Assembly (NCBI RefSeq): GCF_002835665.1
Contig: NZ_PIZV01000055.1
Span: 1-64,000 of the forward strand
Direction of reading: 5' to 3'
Length of the DNA: 64,000 nt
Origin: Chryseobacterium sp. PMSZPI
Lineage (GTDB): Bacteria > Bacteroidota > Bacteroidia > Flavobacteriales > Weeksellaceae
Under the pieces are notes generated by a model. It worked only from the letters and a program-made list of their open reading frames with translations. It ran no database searches and was not told the origin of the DNA. Shown in pieces: positions 57,338-64,000 of this stretch (the first letter of the stretch is position 1; the number at the start of each line of letters is the position of its first letter). Position numbers and translations under genes: made by a program.

Positions 57338-58660
57338 ATGAGAAAAATAACAACATTTATCGCATTAGCAGCTCTTAGTTTTACCAGCATAGGATGTGAT
57401 AGATTTTTAGATATACAGCCGGAAGGTAAAGTAGTTCCTGTAAATGCAGAAGATTACAGAAAGGTGCTTACCTCTGCCTATTCAAAATATCCGGAACACA
57501 GATCTTTATTGGCATTACGTACAGATGAGCTTAGTTTGGATGAAAGTGCCAGTGGTTTTGCTTACAATCGTGAACTTGCCATGTGGAAAGATACCGGTTA
57601 TGATTCCAATACAGGAGAATATCCTTGGGTAAGATTCTATTCCGTGATCTTTTACCTGAATCAGATCATCAATGAAGGGAGTAAGACAATGGCTGAGTCT
57701 CCTGAGAAACAACAAATATTGGGTGAAGCATATGCATTGCGTGCCTATTCATATTTTGATCTTGTTAATTTATATGGTAAGCAATACAACCCTGCTACAG
57801 CATCTACAGACAAAGGAGTACCCATCAGTTTAGAAATTGATGTGGAGGCGGTATTGAAGCCTTCTACCGTACAGCAAGTGTATGATCAGATCCATTCTGA
57901 TATTGCAAAAGCAGAAGGAATGATGCAGGAACAACAGCAGCCAACAGGAAGTAATTACAGGTTTTCCAAAATTTCTTTAAAAGCTTTACAGGCAAGAATT
58001 GCATTGTATCAGGGAGATTGGAATAAAGCTTTGGATTATTCACAGCAGGTGCTTTCTATCAATGATGGTTTAAGTAATTTAAACACAACCAATGTAGCTC
58101 CGCACCACTATGCTTCAGTAGAATCAATCATGGCTTTGGATAATGCCTTCAATGGTTCTGTGAAGAATAATTTATCCTATGCTGCTCCAGAGCTTATCTC
58201 ATCATATAATAAAACAACAGATAAGAGATTCGGACTTTATTTTGAAAAAGCACCTGATCGTTACAATGTGATTAAAAAAGGAGATTCAGACTTTAGAGTA
58301 ACCTTCAGAACAGCAGAAATGTATTTTATAAAATCTGAAGCATTACTGAAACTGAACAGACTTGATGAGGCTAAAGAAACTCTGTTAAAAGTTTTAAAAA
58401 ACAGATATATTCCGGAAGGATACACGTCTGTTCAAAGCGCAATTGCTCCAATGAATACCTCAGATTTCATGAATTTTCTTCTGGATGAAAGGTTTAGAGA
58501 ATTTGCAGTGGAAGGTCACCGTTGGTTTGATCTGAGAAGAGCAAATCAGAAGAAGATCGTTCATACAGTTGGTGGAAAAGAATATATTCTTGAACAAAAT
58601 GATCCAAGATATACAATAGCATATCCGCAAAGTGCAAGAAAAAATAATCCTAATTTATAG
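57338..58660 (+). CDS. RagB/SusD family lipoprotein (pair 3)
   Basis: A 440-residue surface lipoprotein (lipobox SIGC, Cys20), partner of the SusC at 53996. It has RFLDIQPEGKVVPVNAEDYRKVL, the TPR-like AYALRAYSYFDLVNLYGKQYNP, ISLKALQARIALYQGDWNKALDYSQQVL, and the C-terminal FLLDERFREFAVEGHRWFDLRRANQKK. The ATG at 57338 is preferred to an in-frame TTG at 57329. It is shorter than the other two SusD proteins. A terminator follows, though the LytTR gene starts only 73 bp after its stop. Confidence 0.94.
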   Translation: MRKITTFIALAALSFTSIGCDRFLDIQPEGKVVPVNAEDYRKVLTSAYSKYPEHRSLLALRTDELSLDESASGFAYNRELAMWKDTGYDSNTGEYPWVRFYSVIFYLNQIINEGSKTMAESPEKQQILGEAYALRAYSYFDLVNLYGKQYNPATASTDKGVPISLEIDVEAVLKPSTVQQVYDQIHSDIAKAEGMMQEQQQPTGSNYRFSKISLKALQARIALYQGDWNKALDYSQQVLSINDGLSNLNTTNVAPHHYASVESIMALDNAFNGSVKNNLSYAAPELISSYNKTTDKRFGLYFEKAPDRYNVIKKGDSDFRVTFRTAEMYFIKSEALLKLNRLDEAKETLLKVLKNRYIPEGYTSVQSAIAPMNTSDFMNFLLDERFREFAVEGHRWFDLRRANQKKIVHTVGGKEYILEQNDPRYTIAYPQSARKNNPNL

Positions 58661-58684
58661 AACACTTCATATTAACAACCCCTG

Positions 58685-58720
58685 AAACCGCTAGAATTTA
58701 ACCGTTCTAGCGGTTTTTTT
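58685..58720 (+). terminator. Rho-independent terminator
   Basis: A perfect 10-bp stem (58687-58696 with 58705-58714), 8-nt loop and T7 run separate SusD from the LytTR gene. A TACTTTTG box (58722-58729) begins immediately after the T-run. Confidence 0.88.
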
Positions 58721-58733
58721 GTACTTTTGCAGT

Positions 58734-59498
58734 ATGAAAATTGCCATTATAGAAGATGAGCTGCTGGCTGTTAATTATCTGAAAGACCTTTTAGATAAAC
58801 AAAACATCATTCCTGTTACGGAAATAGTGGTTCTTCGTTCCAAAAAAAAGGCAATAGATTTCTTTGAAAATAACTCCGCCGATCTTATTTTTATGGATAT
58901 TCATCTTGGCGACGGGATGAGCCTTGAAATTTTTGAGCAGGTAGAGCTTTTTACACCCATTATTTTCATTACTGCATTTGATGAGTATGCGATGCGGGTT
59001 TTCAAACATTTTACGATAGATTATGTCCTGAAACCTTTTGAAGAAGAAGATCTCCATCAGGCATTACAGAAATTTGTTTCCATCAGGAATAATTTTGATC
59101 CCGAACCTTTGTTGAAATCCATTTCTACCTTACGTCAGGGTGAAGATCCTGAAATGATGAAACGTTTCATGGTGAGAGAAGGCAATAAGCTGAGATCTGT
59201 AGACGAACAAAATACAGCTTATTTCTTTGCTTCCGGAAAATATCTTTTCCTTACTACAAAGGATAATCAAACTTATATTTTTGATGATACCATTAAGGAT
59301 ATTATCCAGAAACTCAATCCCCAGGTTTTCTTTAAAGTGAACCGTAAGTTTATCATCAATAAAGACGCGATTACAGAGATCATCAAACATTCAAGCCAAA
59401 AAGTAGAACTGAAACTTTCTCCCGAACCGGAAGTAAGCTCAGAAATTTTTATCAGTAAAACGCAGATTACGGACTGTCTGAACTGGCTGAATAGCTAA
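58734..59498 (+). CDS. LytTR-family response regulator
   Basis: A 254-residue response regulator. The receiver domain (1-115) has phosphoacceptor Asp55 (IFMDIHLGD), Thr80 and Lys100-Pro101 in VLKPFEEEDL, all intact. The LytTR DNA-binding domain (about 145-254) shows FMVREGNKLRSVDEQNTAYFFASGKYLFL and the FFKVNRKFIINKDAI motif. It is the natural partner of the LytS-type kinase at 49695, although three genes separate them. The ATG is only 4 nt past a TACTTTTG box, so the message may be leaderless if that box is used. Confidence 0.92.
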   Translation: MKIAIIEDELLAVNYLKDLLDKQNIIPVTEIVVLRSKKKAIDFFENNSADLIFMDIHLGDGMSLEIFEQVELFTPIIFITAFDEYAMRVFKHFTIDYVLKPFEEEDLHQALQKFVSIRNNFDPEPLLKSISTLRQGEDPEMMKRFMVREGNKLRSVDEQNTAYFFASGKYLFLTTKDNQTYIFDDTIKDIIQKLNPQVFFKVNRKFIINKDAITEIIKHSSQKVELKLSPEPEVSSEIFISKTQITDCLNWLNS

Positions 59499-59531
59499 TG
59501 ATATCCGACTTCATTTTGATTGTATCGGCAT

Positions 59532-59562
59532 AAAAAAACAGGCTTTTAGGCCTGCTTTGTTT
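59532..59562 (-). terminator. Terminator between convergent genes
   Basis: CAGGC (59539-59543) pairs with GCCTG (59550-59554), followed by T7 on the minus strand and a T-rich run on the plus strand. It separates the LytTR gene and the T9SS protein gene. Confidence 0.75.
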
Positions 59563-59581
59563 TTAATTATATTTTTTGTTT

Positions 59582-60934
59582 TTATCTTGTTAAAATAACC
59601 TTACGGGTATAGACTTTTTTATCCCTTGTTTGCAGGGTTAGCATATAAACACCTCCCGGTAATGTTGTCGGCAGATCAAAAGTTTTGGAAGTAAACTTTG
59701 AACGATATACTTCTTTACCGGAAGTATTACTGATAAAGATCTCTGAGCCTTCCATAGGGAAGTTACTCTCTATTGCTATCTGTCCTGTGGTAGGGTTAGG
59801 GGATATGGTGAATATTTCGTTTATAGTTTCAGTTTGGAGAGTATTAGTATCAATCGATTTGTTGAGTGAGGTATTGTAAGACTGTGCTAGTGCTAAGATC
59901 TCAGTATCACTGAGTTCCCTATGGTAAATAATGAGTTCATCTATACTAGCATTTATCATGCTTAAAATAATGGCTAACTGATTGCCATTTATTATTATAC
60001 CTTTTCCAGGTACAAATTTCCCATCGCGGTATAAACTTGCAGATTCGGGATTAATTTTGATTGTATAATGTCTGAATTCAGGTTCATTTTGTATTTTAAA
60101 GTGTCTTTCTCCAAACAGATTAGTTAAAAATAAAATTTCCGAGTTATTTGTTGTGGCTTTTGCCCAGAAGGAGATTGTAGCATAAGGATTTAAAGGAATA
60201 TCGCCAGCGTAAAGAGGGGTATTGGTATCTCCTAATGCTTTTCCACAAACTCCATTTGAGAATAATAAATTATTGACATATGGAGGTGTTAAGCTAGTTC
60301 CTCTTATGATGTCAATTTTACTATTCCCATCGAATGGAAAATAATAGGCAGGGTCAAGAGGAGGATTACCACATGTTGTGAATCGGGATGGAAGATGGTG
60401 AACATAGTATATTCGGAGGTCTTCTCCCAGCCCAACAAGACCGCTGTGAATGGAAAGCTCTATTTTGGTAAAGGGTTTGGTGGTTGTAAATTCAATAGTA
60501 CCTTTGTTGGGATCGGGACCGGGCTTCAGCATGTTGAGGTCTATTTTTTTGTAGTCATTGTTTGTAGTGTTTCCGTTAAATGTTTCGATATAAATATCTC
60601 TTTTCGCTTGTTCTTTTATTGATACGTTTGGAGTTTCTATACCGATGGTTAGCTTTCGAAAACCGGGAACCAGATTCTGGAAATTAAAAGTCTGTATAAT
60701 TCTGGCATTTATACCTATTGGTATCCTTAAGGTGGCATAATCATTTTCATTACTTCCTATACTTTTTTCAGAGTCTACTACATTACAGAGTACACAGCCT
60801 CCGGTTGCCACGTGGGTTTCACTGTTGGGATAAGTCTTCTCTAGTTGTGCATAGGTAAAGATATGCGTAAAAACGAATAAGGTTGCCCATAATGCTTTTT
60901 GCATTTTGCTGGAACATAAAGATAAATTTTTCAT
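59582..60934 (-). CDS. T9SS-sorted surface protein with LamG-like domain
   Basis: A 450-residue cell-surface or secreted protein. The N-terminus (with alternative Met at codon 11, MQKALW) gives a signal peptide ending near FTYAQ. The first part (about 35-190) is an unknown beta-rich domain with paired Cys in GGCVLCNVV. A LamG/concanavalin-like segment follows (about 200-355; PFDGNSKIDIIRG, ATISFWAKATTNNSEILF, NASIDELIIYHRELSDTEI), which may bind carbohydrate. The last 75 residues are a type A T9SS domain (FTISPNPTTGQIAIES ... GGVYMLTLQTRDKKVYTRKVILTR). It stands alone. Function beyond adhesion or binding is unknown. Confidence 0.85.
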   Translation of the reverse strand: MKNLSLCSSKMQKALWATLFVFTHIFTYAQLEKTYPNSETHVATGGCVLCNVVDSEKSIGSNENDYATLRIPIGINARIIQTFNFQNLVPGFRKLTIGIETPNVSIKEQAKRDIYIETFNGNTTNNDYKKIDLNMLKPGPDPNKGTIEFTTTKPFTKIELSIHSGLVGLGEDLRIYYVHHLPSRFTTCGNPPLDPAYYFPFDGNSKIDIIRGTSLTPPYVNNLLFSNGVCGKALGDTNTPLYAGDIPLNPYATISFWAKATTNNSEILFLTNLFGERHFKIQNEPEFRHYTIKINPESASLYRDGKFVPGKGIIINGNQLAIILSMINASIDELIIYHRELSDTEILALAQSYNTSLNKSIDTNTLQTETINEIFTISPNPTTGQIAIESNFPMEGSEIFISNTSGKEVYRSKFTSKTFDLPTTLPGGVYMLTLQTRDKKVYTRKVILTR

Positions 60935-61433
60935 ATTTTGAGAATTTTGGTTGTTTATTTTAATTCAAAGGTATGAGAATAATTTTGATTTTAATTGTTG
61001 TATGTTAAAAAAATAATAATTATTTTATATTTGATTAATATTGATAGTTGTTTATTGAGTCGAATAATTAAATTGTTTTGGTTTATTATCAAAAAAATAA
61101 TAAATGATATGGCTTTGGGAGGACTAACTTTAGAATCAAGCATAAAAGTTGGAAAGATTGGAATATTTAGATCTGTTAATTTTTAAATTTAAAAGGATCT
61201 CTGTTATATGGTGTTGTATTGTTAGGAAGCAAAGGCTGAGTCAACTTTATTGAGTCTTTCTAAGTCTACACATATATAAATTGCTTCATCAGCGATCTTT
61301 ATCGGTTTCTTAGCTCATTTATCAATAATAATTAAATCTTGTCTTTGCGTTGAAATTAAATTTCAATATAAAGCTTAGAGGCGTGAAAGATAGAACATTT
61401 TTCCTCTTTAGATTAACCAAAATTTTGCTTAGT
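60935..61433. other. Intergenic region without supported gene
   Basis: About 500 bp of A+T-rich sequence upstream of the T9SS gene. A short open frame (60995-61186) has no family features or good start context. I see no repeat or RNA gene. Confidence 0.5.
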
Positions 61434-61455
61434 CCACAACTTTTGGGACTGATCC
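61434..61455. repeat. 22-bp repeat, copy A
   Basis: A 22-bp sequence starting CCACAACTTTTG and ending GACTGATCC. Copy B at 61817-61838 differs by one base and has the same orientation. Each copy lies downstream of one tRNA-Phe gene. It may be a solo insertion-sequence end. Confidence 0.55.
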
Positions 61456-61550
61456 TAAAAAAATAGGTTGTGTGAAAATGTATGATATCTTAGGATCGGA
61501 TTTTGAGTCGTCCTTGAAAACACTAGGGGGGAGGGAAGTTGTATATAAAA

Positions 61551-61577
61551 ACAAAAAAACCTCTGAAAAATCAGAGG
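61551..61577 (-). terminator. Terminator of tRNA-Phe copy 1
   Basis: A 7-bp stem (61560-61566 with 61571-61577), AAAA loop and T7 on the minus strand lie 9 bp past the tRNA 3' end. Confidence 0.85.
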
Positions 61578-61585
61578 CTTTCAAG

Positions 61586-61658
61586 TGGTTTCTCCAGGAA
61601 TCGAACCAGGGACACATGGATTTTCAATCCATTGCTCTACCAACTGAGCTAAGAAACC
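61586..61658 (-). tRNA. tRNA-Phe (GAA), copy 1
   Basis: A 73-nt tRNA. On the minus strand it starts GGTTTCTTAGCTCAGTTGG, has the anticodon arm GGATTGAAAATCC with anticodon GAA, the T arm GGTTCGATTCC, and an acceptor stem closed by AGAAACC with discriminator A. CCA is not encoded. The body is identical to copy 2. Confidence 0.96.
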
Positions 61659-61699
61659 ATTATGTTTTTGTTTGTTACTTCGTTGTTTTTAAAGTGGTG

Positions 61700-61731
61700 C
61701 AAAAGTATAATATTTTGTAATACCATGCAAA
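61700..61731 (-). promoter_or_regulatory. Promoter of tRNA-Phe copy 1
   Basis: On the minus strand TTTG (61731-61728), a 20-bp spacer and TACTTTTG (61707-61700) precede the tRNA by about 41 bp, matching the phylum's promoter consensus. Confidence 0.7.
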
Positions 61732-61816
61732 TTTTTTGTTCTTTTTTCTGAAGTTATTTTAAAAAGTATAAATAAAAAAATAATTTTAAATTTATATCCA
61801 TGCATTTCTATGTTGC

Positions 61817-61838
61817 CCACAACTTTTGAGACTGATCC
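61817..61838. repeat. 22-bp repeat, copy B
   Basis: Second copy of the sequence at 61434-61455, with one mismatch (A for G at the 13th base), on the same strand. It lies between the two tRNA-Phe genes. Confidence 0.55.
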
Positions 61839-61895
61839 CCTTTTGTCTCACACAAAATAGACGTCAGGTGCTAAAACTTTTGCAGTCATAGTCAA

Positions 61896-61928
61896 AAACA
61901 AAAAAACCTCTGATGAATCAGAGGTTTT
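61896..61928 (-). terminator. Terminator of tRNA-Phe copy 2
   Basis: An 11-bp stem (61903-61913 with 61918-61928), 4-nt loop and a T-run on the minus strand lie 4 bp past the tRNA 3' end. Confidence 0.85.
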
Positions 61929-61932
61929 CAAG

Positions 61933-62005
61933 TGGTTTCTCCAGGAATCGAACCAGGGACACATGGATTTTCAATCCATTGCTCTACCAACTGAGCTAAG
62001 AAACC
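61933..62005 (-). tRNA. tRNA-Phe (GAA), copy 2
   Basis: A 73-nt tRNA identical in body to copy 1, with anticodon GAA and no encoded CCA. About 55 bp of upstream sequence are also nearly the same in both copies, so the gene was duplicated together with its promoter. The two copies are 347 bp apart. Confidence 0.96.
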
Positions 62006-62045
62006 ATTATATTTTTGTTTGTTACTTCGTTGTTTTAAAGTGATG

Positions 62046-62076
62046 CAAAAGTAGTAAGTTTTAGTATACAAAGCAA
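62046..62076 (-). promoter_or_regulatory. Promoter of tRNA-Phe copy 2
   Basis: On the minus strand TTG (62076-62074), a 20-bp spacer and TACTTTTG (62053-62046), in the same place relative to the tRNA as for copy 1. Confidence 0.65.
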
Positions 62077-62112
62077 GTATTCATCGTGCTTTTTTCATAT
62101 AAAGATAAAAAC

Positions 62113-63954
62113 CTACTGATTATCAGTTTGATTATTTTCCTGCTCTTTTCTGATTTGCTCACTCATTTCCTCAAGTACCGGTTTAATCGTGCTTTCGGGA
62201 AGATCGCTAATTCTTATATACATTAATCCGTCAATCGCATCATTAAAGTTAGGATCCACGTTGAAAGCAATCACTTTTGCGTTTTGCTTGATGTATTTTT
62301 TAATCAGAACAGGAAGTCTTAATTCTGGTTCCAGGTCATCAATGATCTTATCCAGTTTGTTAAGATCGGACTCCATTTCCTCAAAGAAAAGACTTTTGTC
62401 TCGATCACGAAGTTTTACCTTATATTCATTTCTCGGAGTGATATATTGAGCCACTGCAGAATCAAAATAATTGGAACGCATAAATTCAATCATCAGAGAC
62501 TTGGAGAATTCTGAAAATTTATTGGAAATACTTACTCCACCCATTAAGAATTTATGATCAGGATTTCTCAGGCAAACATGTACAATTCCTCTCCATAATA
62601 AGAAGAGTGGAAGAGGTTTCTGTTGATATTCCTGACAGATATAAGCACGGCCCATTTCAATCACCTTTTTAAAGAAAGGATGAATGTCCTGCTCAAACTC
62701 GAATAAAGAGCTTGTGTAAAAACCTTTCACACCATATTTCTTCATTACCTCTCTGCCCAGTGCCATTCTATAGGCTCCTGCCAGTTTCTTCTCACCGTTA
62801 TCCCAAAGGAAAAGGTGGTGGTAATGCTTATCATATTCATCCAGGTCAAACGGAAGATTGCTACCTTCGCCTACCGCACGGAAAGTAAGTTCTCTCTGGC
62901 GCCCGATTTCCCTCATAATAGAAGGGATTTCTTCGTAAGTTGTAAAGTAGATTTCGTAATTCCCGTTACTGAACAACATTTTATCTGTTCCTCTCAGCTT
63001 ATCAACATCTTTAATAATGTCTTCTACAGGCGTTTCATCAATAATGTTCTGAACGATATTTTCTTCTTTTAATAAAGGAAATTTTACCGTTAGGTTTTGA
63101 AGATTGATGCTTTGGGCAAGAGATTTTCTTTTTTCATAATAAGATTTCATCATATAAACCTTACGCTTCAGAAACTCTCCCAATTCTTCAATGGTTTCCA
63201 TTTCATCCATTGCCTTTACAGTGATGGGTCTCCCGATTCTGATTCTGATAGGTTTTTCTCTATCATTCATCATTTCTGCAGGAAGCATTAAAGTTTGCAA
63301 ATTTGGATGTAGTTTGGCAACCTGGTAAAATAAACGGCTGTTTTTAGCATGGAAATACATAGGAACTACCGGTACTTTAGCCATTCTGATCAGCTTAAGT
63401 GCCGTTTTTTCCCATTCTTTATCTAAGATTTCACCATAAGGATTGTTTTTGTTGGAAACTTCTCCTGCCGGGAAAATACCTACACAGCCTCCGTTTTGTA
63501 AATGCTTGAGGGTCTCACGCATTCCTGAAGAGCTGCTGTAAGCTTCTTTTCTGTTTTCAAAAGGATTTACAGCGATAACATACGGTGCCATAGGCTGGAT
63601 TTTATCCAAAAGGAAATTTCCCATTACCTTGAAATCCGGACGAACCTCCGTAAGGATTTTACACATCAGAATTCCATCAATAGCACCCAGCGGGTGATTG
63701 GAAACCAAAATAAATGGTCCTGTTTTAGGAATCTTTGCTAAATCTTCTTCAAAAGCGACATAGCTGAGATTTCTTTCTCTTACAAATGAGTCGAAAAAGT
63801 CTTTGCCTTCCTTATCTTTTAATTTATCGTATAATTTATTTACTTCATTTATTTTAGCAATGCTCATCACAGCAGATGCTACCGGGTTCTTTAGAAACCC
63901 AATTTTACTTAAGCCGGAAGCTTTGATCAGATCGTTTTTCGAAATTAAACTCAT
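62113..63954 (-). CDS. Two-domain acyltransferase, OlsF-like aminolipid synthase
   Basis: A 613-residue membrane-associated enzyme with two acyltransferase domains. The N-terminal PlsC-like domain (about 60-280) has SNHPLGAID (His87, Asp93) and FPAGE (162-166), expected to O-acylate. The C-terminal domain (about 315-510) is a GNAT-type N-acyltransferase of the OlsB/GlsB kind (LTFRAVGEGSNLPFDLDEYDKHY, LFLWDNGEKKLAGAYRMALG, EMGRAYICQEYQ). This order matches OlsF, which makes ornithine lipids in one protein; glycine lipids are also made by related enzymes in this phylum, so the amino acid is uncertain. The last 90 residues have no assigned domain. Confidence 0.82.
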   Translation of the reverse strand: MSLISKNDLIKASGLSKIGFLKNPVASAVMSIAKINEVNKLYDKLKDKEGKDFFDSFVRERNLSYVAFEEDLAKIPKTGPFILVSNHPLGAIDGILMCKILTEVRPDFKVMGNFLLDKIQPMAPYVIAVNPFENRKEAYSSSSGMRETLKHLQNGGCVGIFPAGEVSNKNNPYGEILDKEWEKTALKLIRMAKVPVVPMYFHAKNSRLFYQVAKLHPNLQTLMLPAEMMNDREKPIRIRIGRPITVKAMDEMETIEELGEFLKRKVYMMKSYYEKRKSLAQSINLQNLTVKFPLLKEENIVQNIIDETPVEDIIKDVDKLRGTDKMLFSNGNYEIYFTTYEEIPSIMREIGRQRELTFRAVGEGSNLPFDLDEYDKHYHHLFLWDNGEKKLAGAYRMALGREVMKKYGVKGFYTSSLFEFEQDIHPFFKKVIEMGRAYICQEYQQKPLPLFLLWRGIVHVCLRNPDHKFLMGGVSISNKFSEFSKSLMIEFMRSNYFDSAVAQYITPRNEYKVKLRDRDKSLFFEEMESDLNKLDKIIDDLEPELRLPVLIKKYIKQNAKVIAFNVDPNFNDAIDGLMYIRISDLPESTIKPVLEEMSEQIRKEQENNQTDNQ

Positions 63955-64000
63955 GTGTGTTTAGTCGCAATTAATATTATTGTGTTACCATTTGAAGAGT

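Noticed and set aside
60995..61186. Plus-strand open frame of 63 codons upstream of the T9SS protein gene
   Set aside because: It is A+T-driven sequence rich in Ile/Leu/Lys with no family motif and no promoter or partner.

Overview
The window is an A+T-rich chromosomal segment of a Bacteroidota bacterium, most likely Chryseobacterium or a close Weeksellaceae relative. The grounds are three SusC/SusD pairs, two proteins with type IX secretion C-terminal domains, a DUF5117/DUF4953-type zinc protease, a NamZ (DUF1343) protein, promoters of the TTG-N17-20-TAnnTTTG kind and genes without Shine-Dalgarno sequences. I see no phage, plasmid, CRISPR array or intact insertion sequence. The genus is inference; the phylum is well supported.

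Layout. 0-5 kb: small lipoprotein and Cys-rich genes, a short HEXXH protein, a PLP desulfhydrase/deaminase-like enzyme, a glucosaminidase with LysM repeats, and hemL. 5-12 kb: a T9SS-secreted lipase-like hydrolase, then two paralogous cytosine-deaminase-like amidohydrolases (one with an export signal and followed by an ankyrin lipoprotein, the other cytoplasmic and preceded by an AraC regulator). 12-18.5 kb: a TonB receptor with a beta-helix-like lipoprotein, divergent from a PhoB/PhoR-like two-component pair. 18.6-27.4 kb: a pRiA4b ORF-3-like acidic protein, a GH13 amylase lipoprotein, a Gre-like small protein, a protein of exact 24-residue repeats, thyA, an M1 aminopeptidase and an HMG-CoA synthase-family enzyme.

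27.8-37.3 kb: two consecutive SusC/SusD pairs under near-identical promoters, with no degradative enzyme beside them. 37.4-40.7 kb: AraC regulator, aldehyde dehydrogenase and DUF779 protein, then a structured intergenic repeat. 40.7-49.4 kb: a DAACS-family carrier lacking the acidic-substrate arginine, CbpA/CbpM, a YcxB-like membrane protein, a CBS-like PLP enzyme, a LolC/E-type permease, NamZ, and a minus-strand run ending in a thioredoxin-domain protein.

49.7-59.5 kb: the most system-like part. A LytS-type sensor kinase, an exported metzincin-like protease, a large SusC, a SusD and a LytTR response regulator follow one another on one strand, and a 9-bp direct repeat with 12-bp spacing lies in front of the protease. 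This looks like a self-contained protein/peptide acquisition locus with its own two-component control. 59.5-64 kb: a T9SS cell-surface protein, two tRNA-Phe genes in a small duplication, and a two-domain acyltransferase resembling OlsF-type aminolipid synthases.
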